This document shows positions 18,533 to 28,949 of a DNA stretch of 64,000 bases, piece by piece (position 1 is the first letter of the stretch; each line of letters starts with the position of its first letter). The position numbers and the translations under genes are program-made. Location: positions 1 through 64,000 of the forward strand of contig NZ_JABXKK010000035.1 of assembly GCF_017115045.1 (NCBI RefSeq). Direction: 5' to 3'. The notes beneath the pieces were generated by a model. It ran no database searches and was not told the DNA's origin. It worked only from the letters and a program-made list of their open reading frames with translations. Source of the DNA: Nostoc sp. NMS8 (GTDB lineage: Bacteria > Cyanobacteriota > Cyanobacteriia > Cyanobacteriales > Nostocaceae).

Positions 18533-21500
18533 TTAGTTGATTTGTCTAATGGGAATTTCAATCCAGAATTCTGTACCTAACCCCGGCTGAGAATCACATT
18601 TCAACACACCACCGTGTTTATCTACGACAATCTGATAACTAATTGATAACCCTAAACCAGTGCCTTTTCCTACTGGCTTTGTTGTGAAAAAGGGATCGCA
18701 AATCCTAGCCTTCAGAGGCTCCGGTATTCCTGGGCCATTGTCTCTTACGCGAATTACTACACTCTTGATATTGCCTTCAAGTTCTCCAAGAGCAGTATGG
18801 ATAGTAATTTGACTGCTATGAATTGTTGATTGAGATTCCCCATAATCTTCTAAAGCATCTATCGCATTGCTTAAAACATTCATAAATACTTGATTTAATG
18901 GCCCGGCATAGCACTCTACTAAAGGAAGGTTGCCGTATTCTTTGACTAATTTAATCGCCTGACTTTCTGGTTTTGCTTTCAAGCGATGCTGCAAAATTAG
19001 CAAGGTGCTATCAATACCCTCATGAATATCAACCGGCTTTTTTTCTGCCTCGTCAAGGCGAGAAAAATTCCGTAAACCCAAGACAATCTGCCGGATGCGA
19101 TCGACCCCAACTCTCATGGAAGATAGAGTTTTGGGCAAATCCTCCATGAGAAATTCTAAGTCGATTTCGAGCGCGCGATCGCGAATCTCTGGGTTAGGGT
19201 TGGGAGCATTTTGCAAATAGAGGTCTAATATACCAAGTAAATCTTGGGCGTAATCGTTGACATGATTAATGTTCCCATAAATAAAGTTTACAGGGTTGTT
19301 AATTTCGTGAGCAATACCAGCTACCAGTTGACCTAATGAGGACATTTTCTCAGTTTGGATCAGTTGGGTTTGAGTTTGCTGTAAATCATGCAAAGCTTGA
19401 GCCAGTCTTTCTGTCTGTTCTTTGGTTTGATTATGTAATTGGGCTTGTTGGAGTGCAACCCCAAGCTGATTAGCAATTTGAGTAATAAACTTAATTTCTG
19501 AGGCTTCCCAATGGCGGGGTGCAGAATTCTGGTAAGCTGCTAGTAAACCCCATAGCTGTTGCCCAATAAATATGGGTGCGATCGCATAAGCCCTAGCTTG
19601 AATTTGTTCTAGAACTGCAATGTGACATTGAGAGTGGCCAGCTTCATAGATATCATCGACTGTAAAGGTTTCATTGTGACGATATCGCCCACCTTGCGTT
19701 TCTTGTAAATAGCTATCTTGCCAAACCGTCTTGCTATGATTGTCTACTAACTTTAACCAGTTATCACCTACAAACTCGGCGATATATTCACCACTCCAAT
19801 CAGCCTGGAAGCGGTAGACGGCAACTCGATCTGCTTCTAGTGATTTACAGATTTCTTGGGTGGTTGCTTGAAAAATCGCATCTAAATCTAAAGATTCTCT
19901 AACTTTCGCCACAACTTCAAACAATACTCGTTGCTGTTCTGCTGCTTGTTGCAAATCTAATGTCTGTTGTCGTGTCTGAGTGAGTAAATCAGCTTGCTGG
20001 AGTGCTACGCCCATTTGAGCCGCAATCTGACTGAGGAAGTTAACTTCAGAAGTTTTCCATTGTCGGGGGCCAGTGTGTTGATAAGTTGCCAGCAAACCCC
20101 AAAGTTTTTGCCCCACAAAAATCGGCGCAAGCACAAAAGCGTGAATTTGAAACTGTTCTAGATTATCGATATGACACTGAGCAAACCCCATCTTGTAAAT
20201 GTCATCGACTGCAAATGTTTCATTGTGGCGGTAACGTCCTCCCTGTGTCTCTTGTAAGTAGGTATCATTCCAAATTGTGTTAATACCTAGTTCCGACTCA
20301 TTCGACCAGTATGGGCTAGCAGCCTCGAAATCCCCGACAAATTCACCACCCCAATTAGCATCGAAACGATAAACAGAAACGCGATCGGCTTTAATTAATT
20401 GACAAACTTCTTTAGTTGTCGTCTGAAAAATAGTATTTGTGTCCAAAGATTCTCGAATCTCGGCAATAACTTTAAACACAGCCTGTTCTTGTTCAGCTGT
20501 CCGTTTTAACTCAACTGTGCGTCTTTTAACTTGTTTTTCTAAATTTTCATTAAAGGTTTGCACTTGTTGATATAATTCATACTGCTGAATTGCTGAAGCA
20601 AAGTGTTTACCAAAGTTTCTAGCCAGTTCAATCTCTTCAACCGTCCATTTTTGAGCTTGTGCTTTTTTAGATTCGCGCCAAACCTCAAACGATAAACGGG
20701 GATAAAGCTGCCTTTTATCGCTGTCATACTGCCCCGCCCATAAAGTTTCTGTATCTATTTCGTTGCGGAAAATACTTAAATAGCCTAGCAACTGCTGGCG
20801 ATACTGGAGTGGGATCATCAATATGCTGCGAATTTTAGTTGGTTGAAAAGCAGCTTGCAAAGTTCGCAACTCAGAAATTTTATATATATCTGAAATTGCC
20901 CAAACATCGTATCTACTAGACTTGTAGTGTTCTTGCCAGACACTATACTGCTCGATTAGTGGATATATAGTTTGTGGCATTACAGGTTGCTGCCCACAGA
21001 TATAAAGCTTGATACAAGTATTTCCTGGTATTAAGCATTCTGTTAAGCTGGTGACGTTGCCATTGTGCAAATCAAAAGCTTCATTTCTAATACAAAGCCT
21101 GCCACCAACGCCATCAAAAGCAGCAACAGCCGCTTCTAGGGCTGGCTGTAAGACAATCGTCGGCAGTGAATGTAGTAGGGTAGCAATGCGGTTAACGATC
21201 GCTTCTCGTTCGGCTGTTTGGCGAACTTGAGTGTGAAGGGTACTTTGAGCGATCGCTATTGACAGCTGCTCGACTACCATTTGTATTGCTTCTAGCTCAT
21301 ATTCTGAAATTGAACGCGCTTCAGAATTGTGAGACACTAGCAGCCCCCAAAGTCGATCTTGATAGAGAATAGGTGCTACTACAGAAGACTTTACCCCCAT
21401 TGCCGTCAAATATTCAATATGGCAGGGGTCTACAGGGCGGTAACGGATCTCCTCTGAGATAGTTTCTCCATTATCCAAGTCATGCAGATGAATTTGACCA

Positions 21501-21835
21501 ATCTCTTGAGTATCAACATTGACAACCGAACGTACCCGTGATTTGAGAAATAGTTCACGGGCATCGGATGGAATGTCATCGGAGGGAAAATTTAGTCCCA
21601 ATAGCGACGGCAAACAATTTTTATTAATTGATTCAGCAATCACTTGACCACTACCATCGGGATGAAATTTGTAAATCATCACTCGATCGGTTTTTAATAG
21701 CGATCGCACTTCTGCCGTTGTGACTGTGATAATTTCTTCTAACTCTAAGCTGCGTCGGATACGGTTTGTAATGCGGCGTAGAAAACTTTCTTCATCGTGA
21801 TATAACGGAAAATCTTGTTCAGAATTGGAGGTCAT
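18533..21835 (-). CDS. Multi-GAF bilin-type sensor histidine kinase
   Basis: An 1100-residue soluble kinase with four GAF domains. GAF1 (about 17-195) is phytochrome-like, with D-D-I-P-S-D-A-R and a P-C-H-I-E-Y-L site (Cys138). GAF2 (about 215-420) lacks a Cys-His. GAF3 (about 450-615) and GAF4 (about 640-798) are cyanobacteriochrome-like, with Q-C-H sites (Cys554, Cys737) followed by L-W-G-L-L-A. Cys-His is the usual bilin attachment pair, so three chromophores are possible. The C-terminus has a HisKA box with phospho-acceptor His843 (A-H-E-I-N-N-P) and an HATPase domain (G-T-G-L-G-L-S-I). No DXCF motif is seen. No response regulator is adjacent. Light or redox sensing is inferred. Confidence 0.88.
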   Translation of the reverse strand: MTSNSEQDFPLYHDEESFLRRITNRIRRSLELEEIITVTTAEVRSLLKTDRVMIYKFHPDGSGQVIAESINKNCLPSLLGLNFPSDDIPSDARELFLKSRVRSVVNVDTQEIGQIHLHDLDNGETISEEIRYRPVDPCHIEYLTAMGVKSSVVAPILYQDRLWGLLVSHNSEARSISEYELEAIQMVVEQLSIAIAQSTLHTQVRQTAEREAIVNRIATLLHSLPTIVLQPALEAAVAAFDGVGGRLCIRNEAFDLHNGNVTSLTECLIPGNTCIKLYICGQQPVMPQTIYPLIEQYSVWQEHYKSSRYDVWAISDIYKISELRTLQAAFQPTKIRSILMIPLQYRQQLLGYLSIFRNEIDTETLWAGQYDSDKRQLYPRLSFEVWRESKKAQAQKWTVEEIELARNFGKHFASAIQQYELYQQVQTFNENLEKQVKRRTVELKRTAEQEQAVFKVIAEIRESLDTNTIFQTTTKEVCQLIKADRVSVYRFDANWGGEFVGDFEAASPYWSNESELGINTIWNDTYLQETQGGRYRHNETFAVDDIYKMGFAQCHIDNLEQFQIHAFVLAPIFVGQKLWGLLATYQHTGPRQWKTSEVNFLSQIAAQMGVALQQADLLTQTRQQTLDLQQAAEQQRVLFEVVAKVRESLDLDAIFQATTQEICKSLEADRVAVYRFQADWSGEYIAEFVGDNWLKLVDNHSKTVWQDSYLQETQGGRYRHNETFTVDDIYEAGHSQCHIAVLEQIQARAYAIAPIFIGQQLWGLLAAYQNSAPRHWEASEIKFITQIANQLGVALQQAQLHNQTKEQTERLAQALHDLQQTQTQLIQTEKMSSLGQLVAGIAHEINNPVNFIYGNINHVNDYAQDLLGILDLYLQNAPNPNPEIRDRALEIDLEFLMEDLPKTLSSMRVGVDRIRQIVLGLRNFSRLDEAEKKPVDIHEGIDSTLLILQHRLKAKPESQAIKLVKEYGNLPLVECYAGPLNQVFMNVLSNAIDALEDYGESQSTIHSSQITIHTALGELEGNIKSVVIRVRDNGPGIPEPLKARICDPFFTTKPVGKGTGLGLSISYQIVVDKHGGVLKCDSQPGLGTEFWIEIPIRQIN

Positions 21836-22091
21836 TGTTTATAGCAAAATAAATTAATAATTTAAAAACTGACATAATTAAATCTAAAGACATTCTGAAT
21901 TTTTTTTCATCAATTTGTCTTCAGTAAAACTACGGTCAAATCATTAATAAAAATATTTTTTTGCCTTTTATCAAATTTCACCAAAAAATCATAAAAACAG
22001 ACGCTAAAAAAGTTGCGTCTGCACTAGCTATAAGAGAAAATTCTTGCTTTTTAGTTTTAACTTTTTGTTGACAGACTAATGTTCAACAAAA

Positions 22092-23279
22092 TTAAACTCT
22101 TGTGTTGTCAGCAAAGCGGATTTTTAGATAGTCATCTTCCATCTTTGCTCCGGCTGGTTGCAGTGCTGCTAAGGCTTGTGGCAAAACTAAGTTACGACGA
22201 TGGTTGCCAATAGTAATGTTTAATTCGTCTCCGGTTTTACTGAGTTGAACTTGGTCTTTAGGGATACCAGGTAAGTAAATTTCTAAGCTGTATTGGTTTT
22301 CCTCTTGCACTACTTTAAGAGTTGTTTCTTTGTAATAAACCTGAGTAGGATCTTCATCTTTATAAAGAGTTTCTTTCAGGCGTTCTAAGGAAGCCAATCC
22401 ACACATTTCCTCAGAAAATAGGGGAACTTCTTTTACAGGCAGAGGGTGAAAATCATCATGAATTTCTCGGCGATATTGCTCCTGACTTTCCTTCCAACGT
22501 TGGAAAAATGGGTCTTGGACTTCGCTTGGAATAATCCGATTCGCTACTACTAAATCTGTTGCAACATTATACAAACTCAGATAAGCATGGGCACGGAGAG
22601 ATTCTTTAATCACCATCTTTTCGGGATTAGTTACTAGACGCACTGAAGTTTGAGTATTATCTGTTAATACTTTTTCCAGAGCTTCAATTTGTTCATAAAA
22701 TTCATAAGGTGCATCCATCACTTCTTTATCGGGTAGCGAAAAACCAGCAATTGGTCTAAAAAAAGGTTCAACCAGGGGTCTAAGCGCTACCGAGATGTTT
22801 TGAAATGGCTTGTAAAAACGCCGCATATACCAGCCACCGACTTCAGGTAAACTCAGCAAGCGTAGTGCTGTGCCGGTGGGGGCTGAGTCGATAATTAAGA
22901 CATCAAACTCACCTTCATCGTAATGGCGCTTCATCCTTACCAAGCCAAAAATCTCATCCATCCCTGGTAAAATCGCCAATTCTTCCGCCTGTACGCCGTC
23001 TAACCCCCTTGCCTGTAAAACTTGGGTAATATAACGTTTCACAGCACCCCAGTTTCCCTCCAGTTCTTGCAGCGCATCTAGTTCAGCACCCCAGAGATTT
23101 GGGCGAATTTTTTGGGGTGCATGTCCCAGTTCCATATCAAAACTATCTGCCAGGGAGTGGGCGGGATCGGTACTTAAAACCAATGTCTGATAGCCTAGTT
23201 CCGCACAACGGAGTCCAGTTGCAGCAGCGACGGAAGTTTTGCCCACGCCGCCTTTACCGGTCATTAAAATTACACGCAT
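22092..23279 (-). CDS. ArsA/Get3-family ATPase with HSP20-like tail
   Basis: A 395-residue P-loop ATPase of the ArsA/Get3 family. Residues 7-15 hold the deviant Walker [10 protein letters not shown], followed by [12 protein letters not shown] (switch-like) and an [12 protein letters not shown] motif near 130. Only one nucleotide-binding half is present, so it should act as a dimer. The last 85 residues (from about 310; [11 protein letters not shown]) form an alpha-crystallin-like beta sandwich, common in photosynthetic ArsA relatives. No arsenic resistance genes lie nearby, so arsenite transport is unlikely; a chaperone or protein-targeting role is more plausible. Confidence 0.88.
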   Translation of the reverse strand: MRVILMTGKGGVGKTSVAAATGLRCAELGYQTLVLSTDPAHSLADSFDMELGHAPQKIRPNLWGAELDALQELEGNWGAVKRYITQVLQARGLDGVQAEELAILPGMDEIFGLVRMKRHYDEGEFDVLIIDSAPTGTALRLLSLPEVGGWYMRRFYKPFQNISVALRPLVEPFFRPIAGFSLPDKEVMDAPYEFYEQIEALEKVLTDNTQTSVRLVTNPEKMVIKESLRAHAYLSLYNVATDLVVANRIIPSEVQDPFFQRWKESQEQYRREIHDDFHPLPVKEVPLFSEEMCGLASLERLKETLYKDEDPTQVYYKETTLKVVQEENQYSLEIYLPGIPKDQVQLSKTGDELNITIGNHRRNLVLPQALAALQPAGAKMEDDYLKIRFADNTRV

Positions 23280-23384
23280 AGATGCTTCTATCCTGCCTGA
23301 GGATTTTTTACATTTATTTACATTATCGACTGTTTAAGGAAAATAAATGTTGTTTCAGTGCATCTAGGGATTAATATTAAGTAT

Positions 23385-23666
23385 TTAACCTAAATCATCC
23401 GTTGGGTTTTGCTGCAATAACCGATCCAGCTTAGTTTCCAGTGCTGAGAGTTTTTTGAGAATTGTGGGGCGATCGCCATCAAGAGAAATTAGTAAATTGG
23501 TGATTCTCTCTTGGATGTTCGCTAATTGTGCTACTGCATTCTGAATTTGGAGCATTCCTTCTCGGAGTTCTTGGCGTTCCTGACGTGCTTCCGCCATTTC
23601 ATCTAAGATAGCTTGGACTGTTTTAGCGTTACTCTCAATTAGATGCTTGAGTTCTTTATCAGTCAT
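23385..23666 (-). CDS. Small coiled-coil hypothetical protein
   Basis: A 93-residue, strongly charged protein predicted as almost continuous coiled coil (residues about 8-85, with heptad Leu/Ile), starting MTDKELKHLIESNAKTVQAI. No domain is recognised. It lies between the ArsA-like gene and xdhC in the same direction, with gaps of about 105 and 200 bases, so joint transcription is possible but not shown. Confidence 0.65.
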   Translation of the reverse strand: MTDKELKHLIESNAKTVQAILDEMAEARQERQELREGMLQIQNAVAQLANIQERITNLLISLDGDRPTILKKLSALETKLDRLLQQNPTDDLG

Positions 23667-23866
23667 TGCGATCGCACTTTGGAGTTGAGTTTATGATCAA
23701 TCATAAAAAAATTAATTAACATCCGCATTATTAACTCTTTCTCCCAACAGGATTTTCAGCTTTTTAGCGGATTGATTTAGTATACCAAATATTGATACCA
23801 GTTCTCCATAGGTGATAATTTTTGGGAAGTTAGTAATCAAAAAATTATCATCTCAACAAGTCAAGT

Positions 23867-24808
23867 TCAAGGCGATGTACCACTACGGCGAACTTTGATT
23901 AACTCAGCACAGATACTAACTGCAATTTCTTCTGGTGTTAAAGCGCCAATATCTAAACCAATTGGTGCATATATTTGATGAAAAAACTCTGGATTGTAAC
24001 CTTCATTTTGCAATATATTGTACACAGTGCTTACCCGTTTATTACTGCCAACCATGCCCATATATTTTGTTTCATATTTGCATAACAGGCGTAAAGCTTC
24101 TAAATCTTGCAAATAACCTCTAGTAACTAAAGCGACATATAAATTAGTATTTTTATTTAATATTTCTTGAATTGAAGTAATAGGTTGTGCTAGCAGCGAG
24201 GCTTCAGGAAATCTTTCTTTTGTGGCAAAGTCTGAGCGATCATCTTGTACAATAACTTGAAAACCTGCTATTTTTCCAACCTGCGCTAGAGAAACAGCAA
24301 TATGTCCTGCACCAATAATCAAAAGTGTTGGTGGTGGTAGCAAAGGTTCAATTAATGCAGTAGTGTGTAAAGATGGAATTACTTGTGTTTCTAATATTAA
24401 ATAGGGTTTTTCATCTGTATTAAAGGGCGTGAGCATGGTTCCAGAACGCCCAGAAGTTAAACTATCTATAATTTGATGAACTAAATTTAAGTTTTCACTA
24501 CCTGACCATAGCTCTAACAATACCTGCATTGTGCCACCACAAACGCCTTGAGTTTCTCGTTGCGGCGCACCAGATAAATCAATTTCTACAAATTGTTTTT
24601 TACCTGTTTGTAGTACTTGTAAAGCTTGCTGATAAACTCTTGCTTCTCCAGCACCACCGCCAATTGTTCCAAAGGTTTTACCATCGGCGTCAATAAACAT
24701 TTTCGCGCCTACTTCTCTGGGTGTGGAACCTTTGGTGCTGGTGACAGTGGCTAAAACTACAGCACTGTTTTTTAAGGTTTTTGCTAGTTGTTGGTAGAAG
24801 TCAAGCAT
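23867..24808 (-). CDS. XdhC/CoxI-family protein
   Basis: A 313-residue XdhC/CoxI protein. The N-terminal domain has the A-T-V-T-S-T-K-G-S-T-P-R-E-V-G-A-K-M and T-I-G-G-G motifs. The C-terminal Rossmann domain (about 165-310) begins L-L-I-I-G-A-G-H-I-A and ends with A-P-I-G-L-D-I-G-A. Family members insert or mature molybdenum cofactor for xanthine dehydrogenase-type enzymes. No xdh or cox genes lie in the window, so the client is elsewhere. A TTG at 24841 extends the frame, but the ATG at 24808 (MLDFYQQLAK) matches the family start better. Confidence 0.85.
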   Translation of the reverse strand: MLDFYQQLAKTLKNSAVVLATVTSTKGSTPREVGAKMFIDADGKTFGTIGGGAGEARVYQQALQVLQTGKKQFVEIDLSGAPQRETQGVCGGTMQVLLELWSGSENLNLVHQIIDSLTSGRSGTMLTPFNTDEKPYLILETQVIPSLHTTALIEPLLPPPTLLIIGAGHIAVSLAQVGKIAGFQVIVQDDRSDFATKERFPEASLLAQPITSIQEILNKNTNLYVALVTRGYLQDLEALRLLCKYETKYMGMVGSNKRVSTVYNILQNEGYNPEFFHQIYAPIGLDIGALTPEEIAVSICAELIKVRRSGTSP

Positions 24809-24933
24809 CCATGATAAAGAATCGCAAAGGACATTCCTCAACGCCCAGGTTTAACACCCCATATTTTTCGGTTAATTTACCTAGTGTTGCCATTACATGT
24901 GTAGCTCCCCTTAGATTATCACTGATGATTAAG

Positions 24934-25878
24934 CTAATTGTTTGGATGTTCATCCTTTGTAACCATAGGTGAAGCTACTTCCGCCAAATGTTTTTCTTGG
25001 GCTTGCATTTCCAGTAATTGAGGAATCGTCACAAATCTATAACCTTGGGCCTTTAAACCTGCGATCATTTCTGGCAAAGCCTTGACAGATTTAGAACGGT
25101 TGCCACCGCCATCGTGCATCAGTACAATTGCACCTGGTTTTGCATATTTCAGCACATTTTTGATTAGCATTGGCACTTGAGGCGAACGACGTTCGGCATC
25201 TCCCGATTCTTCTGACCACATCATGACAGCGTACTTCTCATTTTCGGCATATTCGACTAATCCATTATTCAGAAACCCGCCAGGGGGACGAAATAGAGTA
25301 GTTTTCTCTCCAGTAGTTTTGTAGATGATCTCTGCTGTACGATCAATTTCATTAGCCGCAGTAGCTACGTCCATACGGCGATACCAATGATGCCATGTAT
25401 GATTACCAATTATGTGACCATCAGCAGCCACTTGCTTGGCAACTTGAGGAAAATATTTCACCATTTCCCCAATCATGAAGAATGTGGCTTTGATATTATT
25501 TTTCTTCAAAATTTCTAAAATCTGTGCCGTATTTTTGGGGCCTGGGCCATCATCAAAGGTTAAAGCGATGACTTTCTCATTTGCTTTTAGTTTCCCTTGA
25601 TAAACGATTGTTCCCTGAAAAGGCTTGGGAATTTCATTCATCTGGTCTGTAGCTGGACTGATATTCTGTTGTGCCGATGCACTGATCAGCTTGTTCTGAC
25701 TTGCTTTAGCACTCTCGCTTTTTGGCTTTACAATTCCCAATAAATGCTCAAATCCGCTGCTAGTTAAAAGCAAACTGATACCCAAACTACTAGCACCAGT
25801 AATCAATGTAATGATGATTAGTTTCGGTAACAAAGATAATTTCTGGCTAGACACATTAAATATTCCTCTATTAGGCAT
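24934..25878 (-). CDS. Polysaccharide (peptidoglycan) deacetylase, NodB-type
   Basis: A membrane-anchored NodB-homology (CE4) deacetylase of about 314 residues. An N-terminal transmembrane segment (LPKLIIITLITGASSLGISL) is followed by a linker and the catalytic domain: TFDDGP (motif 1), G-N-H-T-W-H-H (motif 2, metal His), R-P-P-G-G (motif 3) and L-M-H-D-G-G (His of motif 5). It removes N-acetyl groups from peptidoglycan or exopolysaccharide outside the membrane. The ATG at 25878 (MPNRGIFNV) is chosen, because the longer frame from 25905 runs into a GGCATTG direct repeat. Confidence 0.88.
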   Translation of the reverse strand: MPNRGIFNVSSQKLSLLPKLIIITLITGASSLGISLLLTSSGFEHLLGIVKPKSESAKASQNKLISASAQQNISPATDQMNEIPKPFQGTIVYQGKLKANEKVIALTFDDGPGPKNTAQILEILKKNNIKATFFMIGEMVKYFPQVAKQVAADGHIIGNHTWHHWYRRMDVATAANEIDRTAEIIYKTTGEKTTLFRPPGGFLNNGLVEYAENEKYAVMMWSEESGDAERRSPQVPMLIKNVLKYAKPGAIVLMHDGGGNRSKSVKALPEMIAGLKAQGYRFVTIPQLLEMQAQEKHLAEVASPMVTKDEHPNN

Positions 25879-26117
25879 TGGGCATTGGGCATTGAAAAGA
25901 GGCACAGGGGCGCGGAACAGGGGGCAGAGGGGGAAACTTTTCTCCCTTGCTCCTTGCTTCTTCCCTAGTCCCCAGCTTACGTATAAAAGTACTATCAGCT
26001 AATTATAGAAAGTTAGTCAAATTATGCGATCGCTCTTTATCCCAGCATACACTGCCAGCTATCCCGGACACCTCTTGCAGGGGTGGGATTCCCGGCGATT
26101 TTCTGATTCTTAATTAT

Positions 26118-26765
26118 TTATTTAAGTCCACCAAACAACGAATGGGCAAACAAAGCGGCCTGAGTGCGATCGCGTAAACTCAATCGGCTCAGAATATTGG
26201 TAACATAATTCTTAACAGTATTTTCTGAAAGAAACAGCGATTCAGCAATTTCACGGTTATTGGCTCCACTAGCAATTAACCGTAATACATCTAATTCTCT
26301 AGGTGTGAGTTGCGCCAATTCTGGAGGGGGTTGCACAGACGAGACAGGGGCGGCCATCGGTGTGAGTGCTTTCTCAAATAATCCTGGGCCCAGTAGAGTT
26401 TGTCCCTTGTAGACGGATCTAATTGCCAACATTAATTCATCTGGTTCGGTGTCCTTGAGCAAATAGCCCTTTGCACCCAACCGCATCGCCTGAAAAACAT
26501 ACTCATCATCATCGAAGGTGGTGAGAACGAGAACCTTAACGTTGGGATATTGTTGAGCGATCGCTTTTGTGGCGGCAACTCCATCCATTACAGGCATTCG
26601 GATATCCATTAGCACAATATCGGGTTGCAGCGCGGCAATTTGTTCGAGTGCCCGTTGCCCATTTTCTGCCTCACCAATTACCTGCATCTCTGCATTCGAC
26701 TCAAGCATACTCTTAAGTCCCTGGCGAATAAGATGCTGATCGTCAACTAATAAAATCCGAATCAT
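26118..26765 (-). CDS. NarL/LuxR-family response regulator
   Basis: A 215-residue response regulator. The receiver domain occupies residues 1-120, with phospho-acceptor Asp in V-L-M-D-I-R-M-P (about residue 54) and L-K-D near 105. A LuxR-type helix-turn-helix follows at about 148-210 (L-T-P-R-E-L-D-V-L-R-L-I-A-S-G-A-N-N-R-E-I-A). It lies 3 bases downstream of the sensor kinase gene and is surely its partner. Likely targets include the operon itself or the Spy-like lipoprotein gene upstream; that is inference. Confidence 0.93.
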   Translation of the reverse strand: MIRILLVDDQHLIRQGLKSMLESNAEMQVIGEAENGQRALEQIAALQPDIVLMDIRMPVMDGVAATKAIAQQYPNVKVLVLTTFDDDEYVFQAMRLGAKGYLLKDTEPDELMLAIRSVYKGQTLLGPGLFEKALTPMAAPVSSVQPPPELAQLTPRELDVLRLIASGANNREIAESLFLSENTVKNYVTNILSRLSLRDRTQAALFAHSLFGGLK

Positions 26766-26768
26766 AAG

Positions 26769-28028
26769 CTAAAACACCAACAGCTTTGAGAGTGGCAAAG
26801 AAACAGAAATACAGCAACCTGTTCCTAGTTGACTGTGAAGATTCAACTGGCCGCCCAATGCAACCGTCCGTTCTCGCATCCCTTGTAATCCAAACCCGGT
26901 TGTATTTTGAGTGGGGTTAAAACCTTTTCCATTATCTTCGATTGACAGATGAATCATTCCAGCGTGAACCAGAAGTTTAACAGTGACACTCGTCGCCTCG
27001 GCGTGTTTGCAAATATTTGTCAGCGATTCTTGCACAATGCGGAATAAAGCCGTGTTTACTTCTGTTGGCAAAGTGTGCGGTAGATCAAATTTACAGGAAG
27101 GTTCAATACCTGTGGTTTGCTGAAAATCTGTCAGCAGCTTTTCAATGGCTGATTTGAGAGATTGCCCTTGCAAAGGATTTGAACGTAAAACAGAAAGCGA
27201 TCGCCGAATTTCTAGCAGCGCCTCAGCCCCCAATTCTTTCGCCTGTTTGAGAAATGTCAATGCTTTATCATTATTTGATTGCCAGAACAACAGAGTATTA
27301 TTTATTTGAATAGTTTGGGCAGCCAGAGTATGTCCTAACCCATCATGAATTTCGCGGGCAATGCGGTTGCGTTCTTGCAAGGTTGCCTGATCTTCAATTC
27401 TTAGTGCATACTGGCACAGTTGTTGATTGATAATCTCTAATTGCTGATGGGCAATTTCTAACTGCTCTCGACTTTGACGCTCTGCAAGCAGGGCATTTAT
27501 TAACAATAAAGCGAATACTAACGTTAAACTAAACAATAATATATTACTTAATCGCCAATCCCAAGACATAGCGATCAGCTTATCTCGCATAAAATTCTCA
27601 GGTACAATGGGTCTTAACAAAAGCAGCGTTCCATGAGAAAGCAGAGATAAACCTAAGACAACCAACTGTCCCGATCGCTTAAATATCAGACAACTCCGCA
27701 TTACCAGTACTAGACACAGCAGCAAAACTGAGCGAGGAGATAAGCTATGTTGAGTCGCTGGCAGCCAAATTAAAACTAATTCCAGGGCTGTATAAAGTAA
27801 TTTTGTTTCCAGCTTCACCATTGGTAGTCTCAAGCCCATCAAGCTAAAAGTGGCGATCGCTATAACTCGTAGCAGCAACGACCAAGACAACTCAAACGGC
27901 AACAGAATTTCCATGAACGCTGCCGTAGCCAATAACAGCCACTCTAGGTAAAGCAATAAACGAAACGATGGGTAGGTCAAGCTAACCATAGAATTATTCC
28001 AACTTAATGGCCTTTGTGATAAAACCAT
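26769..28028 (-). CDS. NarL-type sensor histidine kinase
   Basis: About 419 residues. The N-terminal half has several hydrophobic helices (residues about 15-175; 5-6 predicted transmembrane segments), followed by a coiled coil. A HisKA_3 dimerisation box with the phospho-acceptor His in R-I-A-R-E-I-H-D-G-L-G-H comes next, then an HATPase domain with E-D-N-G-K-G-F and G-F-G-L-Q-G-M-R-E-R. The sensor has no recognised ligand domain and may sense the membrane. The start ATG at 28028 (MVLSQRPLSW) is preferred: the longer frame from 28130 passes through intergenic CCCAGT-type repeats and gives a low-complexity N-terminus. Confidence 0.88.
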   Translation of the reverse strand: MVLSQRPLSWNNSMVSLTYPSFRLLLYLEWLLLATAAFMEILLPFELSWSLLLRVIAIATFSLMGLRLPMVKLETKLLYTALELVLIWLPATQHSLSPRSVLLLCLVLVMRSCLIFKRSGQLVVLGLSLLSHGTLLLLRPIVPENFMRDKLIAMSWDWRLSNILLFSLTLVFALLLINALLAERQSREQLEIAHQQLEIINQQLCQYALRIEDQATLQERNRIAREIHDGLGHTLAAQTIQINNTLLFWQSNNDKALTFLKQAKELGAEALLEIRRSLSVLRSNPLQGQSLKSAIEKLLTDFQQTTGIEPSCKFDLPHTLPTEVNTALFRIVQESLTNICKHAEATSVTVKLLVHAGMIHLSIEDNGKGFNPTQNTTGFGLQGMRERTVALGGQLNLHSQLGTGCCISVSLPLSKLLVF

Positions 28029-28444
28029 AGGTATTTTCACAATTTTAGAGGGAAATATTGAACTGGGGACTGGGTATTGGCGACTAGGAACTGGGAATTG
28101 GGAAAATTTGAATGGAAATTCAGACCTCAATCAACTCTTACTCATAATTTTTTTCCCAGTCCCCAGTACCTATTACTCCTCTATATAAATAACGAATCTA
28201 TCTCTGGTATTGGTAGAGCCGTTCCGACTGATTAATTATTTCTAAATTAGGAAAAAAGTCACAATCACTTGAGTACTTTTTTACTGGTCAGGTTAGGAAT
28301 TCTAGCTCATGTGCAAACCCATCACAGCTTTTAAGATTAGCTGGTATGAGTAAATCAGCAAGTTTTCATACATCTTCTAAACAGTTATAAGCTGAAATTT
28401 ACTCATAACAATGGGATTACACACAATCAAAACAAGAGAAGTAA
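28029..28444. other. Divergent intergenic region
   Basis: This region lies between the sensor kinase and the Spy-like lipoprotein. Short degenerate repeats of the ACTGGGGACTGGG type lie at 28065-28105, with their complement (CCCAGTCCCCAG) at 28155-28168, able to form a long-range stem. No further gene or clear promoter was found. Confidence 0.4.
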
Positions 28445-28825
28445 ATGATTAAAAAACAGATAATTTTACCAACCATGCTACTTGCGACTATCCTCATTGG
28501 GGGAATGACAGGTTGCAGCAATTCTAAGTCTCCAGATGTGTCCCAAGGGGATGATGGCACAAAGGTATCTGATACTTCTACAACAAACTCTCCGGCATCG
28601 AATACGCCAGAACGCGCTCAAAAGCGTGAGGAAATTCGCAAACAAATCGAAGCAGTTCTGACCCCAGATCAGGTAAAGGAATTGTCAGGGAAATTACAAC
28701 AAGGTGAAAAAATGCGTAAAGCAGTGTTGAGCCTAAATCTAACGGCCGATCAAAAGACTAAAATTCAGGATATTTTTAAGACTGCCTATTCGCACCGCAA
28801 AGGTAAATCTCAAGATAATTCCTAA
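28445..28825 (+). CDS. Spy-like LTxxQ lipoprotein
   Basis: A 126-residue probable lipoprotein. The lipobox G-M-T-G-C puts the lipidated Cys at about residue 25, followed by a Ser/Thr/Asp-rich linker. A helical C-terminal half carries L-T-P-D-Q and L-T-A-D-Q-K-T-K-I, which are LTxxQ-type motifs of the Spy/CpxP family. It is divergent from the NarL-type two-component pair, which may regulate it. It is the second LTxxQ protein in the window after the one in the ECF operon. Confidence 0.72.
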   Translation: MIKKQIILPTMLLATILIGGMTGCSNSKSPDVSQGDDGTKVSDTSTTNSPASNTPERAQKREEIRKQIEAVLTPDQVKELSGKLQQGEKMRKAVLSLNLTADQKTKIQDIFKTAYSHRKGKSQDNS

Positions 28826-28949
28826 TAGTTTGAGTAAAACCGAATTCAGAATTAAAGTTATTATCATCTGCGACTGAGGATATTCAACCCTTCATTGATT
28901 GCATTCTTAATTCTGTATTCTTAATTCTGTATTCTTCTAGATTTAAAGT

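Noticed and set aside
22092..23279. Arsenite efflux ATPase
   Set aside because: Only one ATPase half, a fused HSP20-like tail and no ars genes nearby; the Get3-like chaperone class fits better.
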